Positions 26,177-35,293 are shown, counted from the first letter of the stretch. The stretch is 36,401 nt of DNA from Microcystis aeruginosa Ma_MB_S_20031200_S102 (GCA_007095845.1 SFBI01000093.1:1-36401), one strand, 5' to 3'. A program made the numbers and translations. Notes: a model not told the origin generated them from the sequence alone.

Positions 26177-26902
26177 ATGTTCAATACCTCTCGTCGCCAA
26201 TTAATCCGTTATGGGGGTAGTTTTTTGGGAACTGGTCTGGCCGCTACTATTTTAGGCTCGCAACTGTCCCAAACTAACGCCCAAACTGCTGTTAATTCCG
26301 AGCCATGGCTAACTGCTCAAAATAAGGGATTGAACCCCGACCAAGCTTTAACTATGCTCATGGAAGGCAATCAACGTTTCTGGGAACGAAGACAAAAAAG
26401 TCCTAATCGCGATCAAGCTCGACTCACAGAAGTGGCCGAAAGTCAAGCCCCTTTTGCGGCAATTTTGGGCTGTGCCGATTCTCGCGTACCGGCAGAAATC
26501 GTTTTTGATCAAGGATTAGGAGACCTATTTGTTTGTCGGGTTGCGGGAAATTTAGCCACTTCCGAAGAAATTGGTAGTCTAGAATTCGGCACGTTGGTGT
26601 TAGGAGCTAAGGTAATTGTTGTCCTTGGCCATTCCCGTTGTGGAGCGGTAAAAGCCACCATTGAAGGGGGTCGTTTTCCTGGACAAATCGGTCGTTTAAT
26701 CGATGGCCTACAAGTGGGAGTTGATCGGGCAGAAAAACAACCCGGTTCTAACAAACTTGAGCGAGCAATTAAATCCAATGTTAACTATCAAGTAGAGAAA
26801 TTAGGCAAATCCCCAGTTATCGGTGAATTAGTGGACGGCAAACAATTAAAAGTTGTCGGTGCTTACTATGATCTCGATACTGGCAAAGTGAGTTTAATCT
26901 AG
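26177..26902 (+). CDS. ecaB: Beta-type carbonic anhydrase EcaB with Tat signal
   Basis: Zinc enzyme for CO2/bicarbonate interconversion, exported or lumenal. The 241 residues begin with a twin-arginine signal (SRRQLIR, 5-11, then a hydrophobic stretch to about 30). The beta-carbonic anhydrase core has Cys99, Asp101 and Arg103 (LGCADSRVP) and His152 and Cys155 (LGHSRCGA), so the active site is complete. EcaB of Synechocystis is reported to be in the thylakoid and to act with the CupA/CupB CO2-uptake complexes. Here its gene lies within that operon, 80 bp after ndhF3, which independently supports the link. Confidence 0.92.
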   Translation: MFNTSRRQLIRYGGSFLGTGLAATILGSQLSQTNAQTAVNSEPWLTAQNKGLNPDQALTMLMEGNQRFWERRQKSPNRDQARLTEVAESQAPFAAILGCADSRVPAEIVFDQGLGDLFVCRVAGNLATSEEIGSLEFGTLVLGAKVIVVLGHSRCGAVKATIEGGRFPGQIGRLIDGLQVGVDRAEKQPGSNKLERAIKSNVNYQVEKLGKSPVIGELVDGKQLKVVGAYYDLDTGKVSLI

Positions 26903-26980
26903 TCAATTCCCGATTAGTCATCGTGTTGGTTGGCTAATCGTTTTCTCATTCCAGTCATTATAAATTTGATCGATCCCAAT

Positions 26981-28531
26981 ATGCTCAGTACCCTGCTTTG
27001 GTTGCCAATAATTGGAGCAATTATTGTCGGTCTTTTCCCCGATAAATTTGCGCCAGCAAAATTACGTCAAATAACTCTCTTTTTTGTTGCTGCCGTCCTT
27101 CTTTGGTCTTTATATCTGCTGACTCAATATAACTTAACCAGCAGTGGCTTTCAATTTTCTGAATACCGCGAATGGGCAAAACCAATCGGTTTAAGTTATA
27201 ACCTCGGAGTCGATGGTTTGTCCTTACCGTTAATTATTTTAAACTGTTTCTTGACAGGAATAGCTATCTATAGTACCGAAGAAAAACTAGAGCGTCCCCG
27301 ACTTTATTACATCCTAATACTCCTGATTAACGCTGGGGTTTCTGGGGCATTAATGGCCAAAAACCTGCTGCTGTTCATCGTTTTCTATGAACTAGAATTA
27401 ATCCCCTTTTATCTGATGATTGCTATCTGGGGAGGCGAAAAACGTGGCTATGCTTCGATTAAATTCCTTCTCTACACTGCTGTCTCTGGGTTATTAGTCC
27501 TAGCGGCATTTTTAGGCATAGGTTTCCTCAATGGTGGCACTTTTGACTATTCCTCCCTCTCCACCGCCGATTTCTCCCAAAAAACCCAATTACTGCTCTT
27601 AACTCTGCTGTTAGTGGGATTTGGCATCAAAATCCCCCTCGTACCTCTCCATACTTGGCTACCGGATGCCTATACGGAAGCTTCCCCCGCTACAGCAATT
27701 TTATTAGGTGGTATCCTCGCTAAACTCGGTACTTATGGCTTAGTTCGCTTTGGTCTGCAATTATTCCCGGAAACTTGGTCTTTAATCGCCTCCGGACTGG
27801 CAATTATCGGCGTTACTAGCGTTATTTACGGAGCTTTGAGCGCTATTGCCCAAAAAGACATTAAACGCATGGTGGCCTACAGTTCGATCGGTCACATGGG
27901 CTATATACTGGTAGCAGCCGCCGCCGGCACGGGTTTAAGCGTCCTTGGTGCCGTCGCGCAAATGATTAGCCACGGTCTCATTCTCGCCCTCTTATTCTAT
28001 CTGGTGGGCATTGTCGAACGCAAAGCCGGAACCAGAGATTTAGACGTTTTAAACGGTTTAATGAACCCAATTCGCGGTTTACCCCTAGTTAGCGCTCTGT
28101 TAATTCTCGCCGGTATGGCCAGCGCTGGTATCCCCGGATTAGTGGGATTTGTGGCGGAATTTATCGTTTTTCAGGGTAGTTTTTCCCGTTTTCCCATTCA
28201 GACGGTTTTCTGCATCATCGCTTCCGGTTTAACGGCGGTTTACTTTGTTATCCTGCTTAATCGCACCTGTTTTGGTAAATTGGATAATAAACTTGCCTAC
28301 TATCCCAAAGTCTTGAAATCGGAAACTATTCCCGCTTTTGTCCTAATGGTATTAATCGTCTTTTTAGGTATTCAACCCAATTATTTAGTCCGTTGGATTG
28401 AACCCACCACTAACTCGATGGTTGCCAGCTTATCGGGACAAGCAAAACCTAGTTTTGTCCTCAAAAAATCTCCGCAAAAGTCCTCAAAAACCAACTGGTT
28501 AAATCGGGGTAAATATTTATCTGCCAGTTGA
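26981..28531 (+). CDS. ndhD3: NDH-1MS subunit NdhD3 (CO2 uptake)
   Basis: Second antiporter-like membrane subunit of the CO2-uptake NDH-1 complex, 516 residues from the ATG at 26981, about 14 helices. Conserved motifs are FYELELIPFYLMIAIWGG, GIKIPLVPLHTWLPDAYTEA and AQKDIKRMVAYSSIGHMG. The start MLSTLLWLPIIGAIIVGLFP is the normal beginning of the family; an in-frame TTG at 26930 would add 17 residues that look unlike the family. A 44-residue polar tail (about 473-516) is rich in Ser and Lys. D3 versus D4 is decided by context. Confidence 0.92.
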   Translation: MLSTLLWLPIIGAIIVGLFPDKFAPAKLRQITLFFVAAVLLWSLYLLTQYNLTSSGFQFSEYREWAKPIGLSYNLGVDGLSLPLIILNCFLTGIAIYSTEEKLERPRLYYILILLINAGVSGALMAKNLLLFIVFYELELIPFYLMIAIWGGEKRGYASIKFLLYTAVSGLLVLAAFLGIGFLNGGTFDYSSLSTADFSQKTQLLLLTLLLVGFGIKIPLVPLHTWLPDAYTEASPATAILLGGILAKLGTYGLVRFGLQLFPETWSLIASGLAIIGVTSVIYGALSAIAQKDIKRMVAYSSIGHMGYILVAAAAGTGLSVLGAVAQMISHGLILALLFYLVGIVERKAGTRDLDVLNGLMNPIRGLPLVSALLILAGMASAGIPGLVGFVAEFIVFQGSFSRFPIQTVFCIIASGLTAVYFVILLNRTCFGKLDNKLAYYPKVLKSETIPAFVLMVLIVFLGIQPNYLVRWIEPTTNSMVASLSGQAKPSFVLKKSPQKSSKTNWLNRGKYLSAS

Positions 28532-28570
28532 GAATATTTTTTCCTAATTACTTAATCTTGGAGAAAACTG

Positions 28571-28936
28571 ATGAAATTAATCTCACTGATTTCCTTTAGT
28601 TTGCTAACCACAGGAATTATCACTTTATCTCCCTTAGTTGTCGCCCAAACAGCGATCAGCAGCCTAAGAGATACAAGAACAATTACCATATCTGGACAGG
28701 TAAAAAGTGTGGTTGGTAACGACTTTATTTTAGCTGATCACACTGGTCAAGTAATTGTCGATGCAGGACCGCGCTGGTGGCAAGAAATTAACGTATCAGT
28801 GGGAGAATATCTCACCGTGGTCGGAGAGTATGACGAGGGAGAATTTGATGCTTTTTCGATTACTCGTCCCAACGGTCAAGTTATGCAAATTCGTCCCCAA
28901 TTTGGACGGCCACCTTGGGCAGGAAAAAAAGATTAA
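28571..28936 (+). CDS. Exported OB-fold protein in the CO2-uptake operon, function unknown
   Basis: A 121-residue protein with a signal peptide (about 1-26, ending VVAQ) and one small beta-barrel domain: TITISGQVKSVVGNDFILAD, then GQVIVDAG and VGEYLTVVGEYDEGEFDAFS. This pattern of strands resembles bacterial OB-fold proteins of the YgiW/BOF or DUF5666 type. It should sit in the periplasm or thylakoid lumen. It lies 39 bp after ndhD3 and 48 bp before cupA, so it is almost certainly co-transcribed with them. It is not the known fourth gene product CupS, which is a fasciclin-type protein. No catalytic residues stand out. Confidence 0.8.
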   Translation: MKLISLISFSLLTTGIITLSPLVVAQTAISSLRDTRTITISGQVKSVVGNDFILADHTGQVIVDAGPRWWQEINVSVGEYLTVVGEYDEGEFDAFSITRPNGQVMQIRPQFGRPPWAGKKD

Positions 28937-28984
28937 ACCCCGAATATTGACTCAACAAGTTTCTTAAGCTAACCAGCACAAATC

Positions 28985-30286
28985 ATGGTACAAACTCCTG
29001 TTAAACCCACTGCCAAAATTCCCCCTTCTACTCATGAATTCGCCGACATTATCCACCGTTTAGAAGCGGGTGGATCCATGTTGCCGGATACTCCCGAAAA
29101 CCTGATGCAAATTATCGGCATTTATAAAGCTTATGCTGTACCGATGGATTTTTATTGGCGAGATCTGCTCTATATTGCCGAACGAGTTTTCCTCGATCCT
29201 TTGCCCTTTTTTAAATATTTTCTGCCCCAAGAATACCTAGACCTACAAAATCATTACTCTGGCGATAATGCCGATTTACGCATCTGGCGCGGCACGGGTT
29301 CTGCTCACCCTGAATTGTTAGAATTTATGGATAAAGGTAAAACCCGAAAAATGCCCAGATTAATCCATCATCTTTGGCATGATCGCATTAATATGGAATT
29401 TGCCGAAGCCTGTATGCAAGCCATGTTATGGCATGGCCGTGATATGGGTTGGGGTTTATTTGATGCCTATCTTGATTCAGAAGAATATCGCCAAAATGCC
29501 GACCGCGCTATTAAGGCCTATTTCAAGAAAAACCCCGTGATGATGAAACTTTATGACCTGTTCCCCGATATGTTCTTAGAACAGGTGCGGATGATGTCCT
29601 ATTACTCTAATTTAGGACTATTCTGGGAAGTGATGGCCCCGGTATTTTTCGAGATGTCTGATATCTACGATGAAGGCGGGTTTAAAGGTGTTCCCGATGC
29701 CATGAATTTCCTCGTTAATGGCATTTTTGCCATCGCTGGCCGGCCAATTTATCATCACGTTTATATTGATGGTCAATGCTACGAAATTATCCCCAAATCA
29801 AAGGCTTTTACTTGGCTTTATGAAGCGGCCTTACCCTATGTAGAAGCGGTCTTTTATCGTACTGCTCCCTTCCGGGGTACAAAGTCCTATAATGCCCAAG
29901 CAAAACAGGTTCCTGACCAACAAAAAGACTTTCACTATGGTATTCTTTACGCGGATGTTTTCCCTGTGGGTACTGCGGGAATTCCTCCGACGTTGTTAAT
30001 GGATGATATGTATCATTTTTTACCCCAATATCTGATTGATTACTATCAGCAACAATGCCGGGGGGAAGATGATATTTTGATTCAATTGGGTATTACTTTC
30101 CAGCGATCGATGTATAATGTAACTTCGGCAGTTATTCAAGCTCTACGCACTGCTTTACTCTATCCCCTCGACGATCCTAATCCCAAACATTTACTGAAAA
30201 ATCGTCAATTCTTTGAGGCACAAATGGACAGATTTAAACGTCCCGAAGCGCGTCTTAGAGATATCCAAAATCCTAATTATCGTTGA
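28985..30286 (+). CDS. cupA: CO2 hydration protein CupA (ChpY)
   Basis: Peripheral subunit of NDH-1MS that converts CO2 to bicarbonate on the cytoplasmic side of the thylakoid, 433 residues. It is closely similar to CupA throughout, including HEFADIIHRLEAGGSMLPDT near the N-terminus, RLIHHLWHDRINMEFAEACM (about 124-143) and RSMYNVTSAVIQALRTALLY near the C-terminus. Several conserved His, Glu and Cys residues suit the zinc site proposed for Cup proteins; I cannot assign ligands from sequence alone. Last gene of the operon, followed by a strong terminator. cupS, which follows cupA in Synechocystis, is absent here. Confidence 0.94.
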   Translation: MVQTPVKPTAKIPPSTHEFADIIHRLEAGGSMLPDTPENLMQIIGIYKAYAVPMDFYWRDLLYIAERVFLDPLPFFKYFLPQEYLDLQNHYSGDNADLRIWRGTGSAHPELLEFMDKGKTRKMPRLIHHLWHDRINMEFAEACMQAMLWHGRDMGWGLFDAYLDSEEYRQNADRAIKAYFKKNPVMMKLYDLFPDMFLEQVRMMSYYSNLGLFWEVMAPVFFEMSDIYDEGGFKGVPDAMNFLVNGIFAIAGRPIYHHVYIDGQCYEIIPKSKAFTWLYEAALPYVEAVFYRTAPFRGTKSYNAQAKQVPDQQKDFHYGILYADVFPVGTAGIPPTLLMDDMYHFLPQYLIDYYQQQCRGEDDILIQLGITFQRSMYNVTSAVIQALRTALLYPLDDPNPKHLLKNRQFFEAQMDRFKRPEARLRDIQNPNYR

Positions 30287-30306
30287 GGTTTTTTAATTAC
30301 TTTTCT

Positions 30307-30331
30307 GGTGGGCTATAAGCCCACCTTTTTT
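30307..30331 (+). terminator. Intrinsic terminator of the CO2-uptake operon
   Basis: Perfect 7-bp stem GGTGGGC/GCCCACC, loop TATAA, followed by six T. It lies 21 bp after the cupA stop. Confidence 0.92.
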
Positions 30332-30333
30332 GA

Positions 30334-30339
30334 TATAAT
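30334..30339 (+). promoter_or_regulatory. Perfect -10 TATAAT before the second Uma2 gene
   Basis: TATAAT lies 30 bp before the start codon at 30369, directly after the terminator. The -35 region would overlap the terminator stem and has no good hexamer. Confidence 0.45.
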
Positions 30340-30368
30340 GAGACGACCGACACCCAACCTCAAAAAAG

Positions 30369-31073
30369 ATGACCACTTTTCCCATCATCGACAATAACGA
30401 GTTCTGTGCGGATGAGGTAAAATTTCCCCCCAGGGATATCTGGAGTGAGGAACCCCCCTTGGAAAGCTACACTCATTTACAACAAATTCTGATTTTACTT
30501 CAATGTTTAGAATGGTTATGGCAAGATCGCAATGATTATTTTGCTGCCGCTAATTTGAGCATTTATTATAGTCCTAATCAGAAAAAATCTGAGGATTTTC
30601 GCGGGCCAGATTTTTTTGTCGTTTTGGGAACAGAAAGACGCTTAGATCGAAAAAGTTGGGTAGTTTGGGGAGAAGGAGGAAAATATCCCGATGTTATCGT
30701 GGAAATTCTCTCTCCTAGTATCACCAAAGTAGATCGCGGCCAAAAAAAACAAATTTATCAAGATATTTTTCGCACTCCCGATTATTTTTGGTTCGATCCT
30801 GAAACCTTAGAATTCCAAGGATTTAGGCTAATGGAAGGGCAATATCAAGCAATTGAACCGACAGACAGAGGTTGGTTATGGAGCGATCGCTTAGGCTTAT
30901 TTCTGGGTATTTATCAACAACAATTACGCTATTTTAATAGGGAGGGGGAATTAATTCCTACCCCCGCAGAAGTGGCTAAACAGGAACGTCAAGAGAAGGT
31001 TTTAGCTTTACAACAAATAGAACAGTTAAAATCTCGTTTACGCGAGTTAGGATCCGATTTAGAAGGGATTTAA
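30369..31073 (+). CDS. Uma2-family (DUF820) protein
   Basis: A 234-residue Uma2/DUF820 protein. The core has GPDFFVVLGTERR (about 78-90), VVWGEGGKYPDVIVEILSPS (about 98-117) and the KKQIYQDIF segment, matching the acidic and lysine pattern of this PD-(D/E)XK-like family. The C-terminal 30 residues form a charged helix (KQERQEKVLALQQIEQLKSR). It is unlike the copy at 21904 in detail and lacks the RADQEKK repeats. Biological role unknown; it has its own -10 element after the operon terminator. Confidence 0.85.
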   Translation: MTTFPIIDNNEFCADEVKFPPRDIWSEEPPLESYTHLQQILILLQCLEWLWQDRNDYFAAANLSIYYSPNQKKSEDFRGPDFFVVLGTERRLDRKSWVVWGEGGKYPDVIVEILSPSITKVDRGQKKQIYQDIFRTPDYFWFDPETLEFQGFRLMEGQYQAIEPTDRGWLWSDRLGLFLGIYQQQLRYFNREGELIPTPAEVAKQERQEKVLALQQIEQLKSRLRELGSDLEGI

Positions 31074-31242
31074 AGCCAGTTTTTTTCCGTGAAAATATGC
31101 CTATTTTCCTGTAATTCCCCTACCCCTCTCCCATTTAGATAGTAAACAGCTTAGTATTTTCTGCCTCTTGCCTGACTGGGAGTCGCCAGTCTAAGCTAAG
31201 AATAGCTGGCCAACCCGTCCCGACCACCGGATAAATGATAGA

Positions 31243-31998
31243 ATGAATGATTCTAACGCTAATTCTCCCGCTCAATCCTCAGAAGAGACAATAGATGAAA
31301 CCAATTGGGTAGATCTGGGGGAGGAAGGGAAACCCCTAGATAAACCCACTACTAAACCTATCCAACCATCTCCCCTCAAGTCTATCTCTACCCTGATCAC
31401 GGTGGAGACGGCTTTTTTGGCCAGTGCTACCAGTTTAATCTGGTTAATTGATTATTATTTTCCCCTCGGACCGTTATTAAGGGTTTTCTTCCCGATTCCT
31501 ATCGCTTTAGCCTATTTACGTTGGGGCGCTCGTTGTGCTTGGATGACAGCATTAGTTTCTAGTTTACTTTTGTCGGTGTTAATGGGACCGACTCGCAGTA
31601 TTGTCTTTTTGATTCCCCACGGCCTGATGGGGGTACAATTGGGGCTATGTTGGCGCCGGGGTGCGCGCTGGGAATTTTCTATCTTGACTGGGGGACTGTT
31701 GGGCGCTTTTGGTTTATTCTTTCGTTTTTGGCTGTTTTCAATTCTTTTAGGCGAAAATCTCTGGTTATATGTGATTACCCAAGCGACTAATTTTATTGAT
31801 TGGATTTTCACCCAGTTAGGGATTCTCGCTAAACCGACGCTGCTGCAAGTGCAATCAATGGCAGTTGTGGGCATACTTGTCAATAGTTTATTATACTTAT
31901 TTGCCGTGCATTTAGTGGCGTTATTAGTTCTCGATCGCCTCGGTAATCCGATTTCTCGTCCGCCCAAATGGGTGCAGGCCATACTAGATTATGACTAA
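31243..31998 (+). CDS. DUF2232 integral membrane protein
   Basis: A 251-residue protein with a polar, proline-rich N-terminal stretch (about 1-45) and about six membrane helices from residue 50 on. The pattern LGPLLRVFFPIPIALAYLRWG (about 75-95), then GLMGVQLGLCWRRGARW, fits DUF2232, found in cyanobacteria and plants and distantly related to ECF-type substrate-binding subunits. The transported compound, if any, is unknown. It stands alone, 169 bp after the Uma2 gene, and an inverted repeat (ACTGG/CCAGT, about 31174-31190) lies in that gap. Confidence 0.82.
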   Translation: MNDSNANSPAQSSEETIDETNWVDLGEEGKPLDKPTTKPIQPSPLKSISTLITVETAFLASATSLIWLIDYYFPLGPLLRVFFPIPIALAYLRWGARCAWMTALVSSLLLSVLMGPTRSIVFLIPHGLMGVQLGLCWRRGARWEFSILTGGLLGAFGLFFRFWLFSILLGENLWLYVITQATNFIDWIFTQLGILAKPTLLQVQSMAVVGILVNSLLYLFAVHLVALLVLDRLGNPISRPPKWVQAILDYD

Positions 31999-32065
31999 TT
32001 ATTTAGTGCTTTATGGTCAGTATCTCCAGTCAACTGTTAATCGATCGTTTTTCCCCGATTATCAT

Positions 32066-32095
32066 CTTGTCAGAGAGTGACCGAGTGAGTTATAG
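32066..32095 (+). promoter_or_regulatory. Promoter of rne-rnhB
   Basis: TTGTCA (32066-32071), 18 bp, TATAGT (32090-32095), each 5/6 to consensus. The predicted start near 32102 gives a leader of about 450 nt. Confidence 0.6.
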
Positions 32096-32101
32096 TCGTC
32101 T

Positions 32102-32549
32102 ATAAGACTCGATTAAAGCATTTCTTAAAAGAATCGTGGTTTTTGGAAAATCGAAAAGTGCGCTATTTTTCCCGTCCACAGAAACCTGTTGCCGAGGGGA
32201 GTAACTCAAAAACTCCTTTTTTCCTAGATTCTGATAGACAGAACTGGCGGAAACGGATAAAAAATGCTGTTATCGAGCAAGACTCAGGGATTAATTGAAA
32301 ATCTCGTCTCTTGGCTGTGCTTACCTAATTGTGGGTCAGGCCAGCAGTTACCTTTCAGACTTAACAACTGACACCAAGACTCAGTTTCCACGTCTGAGAG
32401 GCAGATGAATATCAAGATGAGGCTTTAACGATGCGGACTCATCTTCTTAGAACTTTCTTAACAAGACCAGATTTCCAGAAGTAGCCTCAAAGCATAGACA
32501 AATAGCCCATAGTCCGTCGCTTTTGAAACCGAAAGATTGAGGAAATTGA
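32102..32549 (+). promoter_or_regulatory. Long rne 5' leader
   Basis: About 450 nt without a gene between promoter and rne. It contains a terminator-like hairpin (32198-32222) and further inverted repeats, for example GATGAG/CTCATC (about 32417-32444). Long rne leaders that let RNase E control its own mRNA are known in enterobacteria and have been reported in Synechocystis. Function here is inferred from length and position. Confidence 0.55.
32198..32222 (+). terminator. Terminator-like hairpin within the rne leader
   Basis: GGAGT (32198-32202) pairs with ACTCC (32212-32216), extendable by two G-U pairs, followed by TTTTTT (32217-32222). It lies about 95 nt into the predicted transcript and could attenuate it or act as an RNase E cleavage site. 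Confidence 0.5.
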
Positions 32550-34721
32550 ATGCCAAAACAAATAATCATAGCCGAACAACACCATATAGCGGCTGTTTTT
32601 TGGGAAGATCAAATTCAGGAATTAGTGGTGGCCACAGGTAATCAGCAGGTGGCCGACATCTATCTAGGATTAGTAGAAAATGTCATCCCCGGGATAGATG
32701 CAGCCTTCGTCAATATTGGCGATGCGGAACGCAATGGCTTTATTCATGTCACCGACCTGGGTCCCTTAAGACTGAAAAAAACCGCCGGTGCTATCACCGA
32801 ATTACTGGCCCCCCAGCAAAAAGTGCTGGTGCAGGTAATGAAAGAACCCACCGGCAATAAAGGACCGCGACTAACGGGAAATGTCACTCTCCCCGGTCGT
32901 TATCTGGTATTGATGCCCAATGGCCGCGGGGTGAATCTTTCCCGTCGCATCCGCAGTGAAGACGAGCGCTCCCGTTTACGAGCTTTAGGGATTTTGGTCA
33001 AACCAGCGGGGATGGGGTTGCTGGTACGCACCGAGGCCGAAGGCAAAGCGGAAGAAGCGATTATCGAGGACTTGGAATTTTTGCAAAAACAGTGGGAGAG
33101 CATCCAACAGATGGCCGTCAGCAGCCGCGCTCCGGCCCTGCTGAACCGCGATGATGACTTTATTCAAAGGGTTTTGCGGGATATGTACAGTGCCGATGTC
33201 AATCGCATTGTTGTGGATAACCCGATGGCGGTAAAACGAGTTAAACAGCAATTGACGAACTGGGGCGGCGGCAAAGCTCTAGAAGGGGTTTATATCGACT
33301 CCCATCGGGAAACCCAGCCAATTCTCGACTATTTCCGGGTTAACGCCGCCATTCGCGAAGCCCTGAAACCCCGGGTGGATTTACCCTCCGGCGGCTACAT
33401 TATCATCGAACCGACGGAAGCTTTAACGGTAATTGATGTTAACTCCGGTTCCTTTACCCGTTCGGCCACGGCCCGGGAAACCGTACTCTGGACTAATAGC
33501 GAGGCCGCCACGGAAATCGCTCGACAACTGCGCTTGAGAAATATTGGCGGTGTGGTGGTGGTGGACTTCATCGACATGGATTCCCGTCGCGACCAGTTGA
33601 AACTGTTGGAATTGTTTAATAAGTCCCTGAAAAGCGATAAGGCCCGGCCTCAGATTGCCCAATTATCGGAATTGGGGTTAGTGGAATTAACTCGTAAGCG
33701 TCAGGGGAAAAACATTTATGAATTATTCGGCAAAACCTGTGACCATTGCGGCGGACTAGGCCATTTAGCCCATCTACCAGGAGAAGGCAACGCCATCGCC
33801 CTAGAAAACGCCACCGTTAGCCGTGCGGAAAAAGAAACCCTTGTCGTTGCGCCGATTAATACAAAAGTTCTACCCGATAAGAGCGCTCCTAGCGTTGCGG
33901 CGGCTGAACCCTATCTAGAAGTTTTCTCCGAATTTGAGGCCGAAGAAAACGCTCAAGAGATGGATATTTCCTTCCATCCCAACTATCAAGAACAGGTTAA
34001 TAATTCTCGCCGTCGCCGTCGTCGTCGTCCCTCGGAACTGTTACTAAAAGAGGAACGGAGCGAAAAGGCCTCTACTAACGGTGTTAACAACGAAATCGAG
34101 CTAGAATCAGAACCCCAACGCCTTGAGGAAAAACGAGAACGTCCCGCCCGTCTCTCGAAACGGGGAGAAGATGCCAGCGCCGGCAAAAATATCCCCGTCA
34201 GCGAACGGGAGCGGGTTTCCGTGGAAATGACCCCCGTAGAACAGGAAGTTTATTCTTTAATGGGCATTTCTCCCCTGATTCTGGTGGATAAGGAGTTTAA
34301 AGACCCGAAATCGGTGATTGTTTCCGTGAAATTGGCAGGGGAAAGAGAAGCGGAAAACCCAGAAACGGCCGCCACTCCCGAAATATCCTTGACTCCCACC
34401 CCAGAGGCCGAGGATACAACCGCCGCCGCACTGGTCGAAGGGATGGAAACCGGCGAGGAAGCCGAAAATCGTCCCCTGGTGCGCCGTCGTCGTCGTCCCA
34501 CCACTGGCGAAGTTAGTCAAGAAATCAACCAAGAAGCTAGTCCGTCAGTGACTTTTACCCCCGAACCGATTGCGCCCGAAACTCCAGTTTTTCCGAGCGA
34601 AGTTATTCCTTTAGAAACCCCGGTGAGCGCCGAGGTGACAGAGGAGCCACAAATAGAGGCTGAAACTGGGGTGCTGCGTCGTCGGCGTCGTCGTTCCTCC
34701 GCCACTGTCGATGAGTCATGA
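32550..34721 (+). CDS. rne: Ribonuclease E/G
   Basis: Endonuclease that starts mRNA decay and processes rRNA, tRNA and small RNAs. The 723 residues have an S1 domain (about 35-120), the 5' sensor region, and the DNase I-like catalytic part with magnesium ligands Asp296 (IDVNSG) and Asp339 (VVDFIDMD). The zinc-link pair is Cys397/Cys400 (CDHC). The non-catalytic tail (about 430-723) has three arginine patches and ends with RRRRRRSSA (710-718), the cyanobacterial nonapeptide reported to bind polynucleotide phosphorylase. The stop overlaps the rnhB start by four bases (ATGA). Confidence 0.96.
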   Translation: MPKQIIIAEQHHIAAVFWEDQIQELVVATGNQQVADIYLGLVENVIPGIDAAFVNIGDAERNGFIHVTDLGPLRLKKTAGAITELLAPQQKVLVQVMKEPTGNKGPRLTGNVTLPGRYLVLMPNGRGVNLSRRIRSEDERSRLRALGILVKPAGMGLLVRTEAEGKAEEAIIEDLEFLQKQWESIQQMAVSSRAPALLNRDDDFIQRVLRDMYSADVNRIVVDNPMAVKRVKQQLTNWGGGKALEGVYIDSHRETQPILDYFRVNAAIREALKPRVDLPSGGYIIIEPTEALTVIDVNSGSFTRSATARETVLWTNSEAATEIARQLRLRNIGGVVVVDFIDMDSRRDQLKLLELFNKSLKSDKARPQIAQLSELGLVELTRKRQGKNIYELFGKTCDHCGGLGHLAHLPGEGNAIALENATVSRAEKETLVVAPINTKVLPDKSAPSVAAAEPYLEVFSEFEAEENAQEMDISFHPNYQEQVNNSRRRRRRRPSELLLKEERSEKASTNGVNNEIELESEPQRLEEKRERPARLSKRGEDASAGKNIPVSERERVSVEMTPVEQEVYSLMGISPLILVDKEFKDPKSVIVSVKLAGEREAENPETAATPEISLTPTPEAEDTTAAALVEGMETGEEAENRPLVRRRRRPTTGEVSQEINQEASPSVTFTPEPIAPETPVFPSEVIPLETPVSAEVTEEPQIEAETGVLRRRRRRSSATVDES

Positions 34722-35290
34722 GCGCAGAACCCTTAATTGCTGGTGTCGATGAAGTGGGACGCGGGGCTTTATTTGGTCCCGTGGTGGCGGCGGTAGTGGT
34801 CACTGTTCCCTCTGGTTTTCCACGGCTGTGGGAGTTGGGGGTGAAGGATAGTAAGCAACTTAGCCCCCAAAAACGGCAAAAATTGAGCGAGCAAATACAA
34901 CGGCATCTTGTTTGTCGCATCGGTTATGCTACGGTGAAAGAGATCGATCGCTTGAATATTTTTCATGCTTCTCTACTGGCAATGAGCAGAGCGATCGGGA
35001 AATTACCCCTTTCCCCCAGTCTCTGCTTGATCGATGGCAAGCACATTATTAAAGATTTGTCAATCCCCCAAAAAGCGGTAATTCGGGGAGATCAACAATC
35101 GCCGGTCATTGCGGCGGCTAGTATCGTGGCCAAAGTCTGGCGTGATGACTTAATTACTCGTTGGCACGGACGCTATCCCGATTATGGACTCCCTCGTCAC
35201 AAGGGTTATGGCACCGCTCAACACCTAGAAGCGATCGGCAACTATGGACTTACTTCTCAGCACCGGCTCTCTTTTAGTCCCTGTCAATGA
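34718..35290 (+). CDS. rnhB: Ribonuclease HII
   Basis: Removes ribonucleotides and RNA primers from DNA-RNA hybrids. The 190 residues contain the active-site signature AGVDEVGRGALFGP (Asp11, Glu12), Asp106 in CLIDGKH and Asp143 in KVWRDD, completing the four acidic residues. The HKGYGTAQHLEAI segment near the C-terminus is typical. Start codon ATGA overlaps the rne stop, so translation is coupled. The rne-rnhB pairing is conserved in cyanobacteria. Confidence 0.96.
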   Translation: MSAEPLIAGVDEVGRGALFGPVVAAVVVTVPSGFPRLWELGVKDSKQLSPQKRQKLSEQIQRHLVCRIGYATVKEIDRLNIFHASLLAMSRAIGKLPLSPSLCLIDGKHIIKDLSIPQKAVIRGDQQSPVIAAASIVAKVWRDDLITRWHGRYPDYGLPRHKGYGTAQHLEAIGNYGLTSQHRLSFSPCQ

Positions 35291-35293
35291 TAA

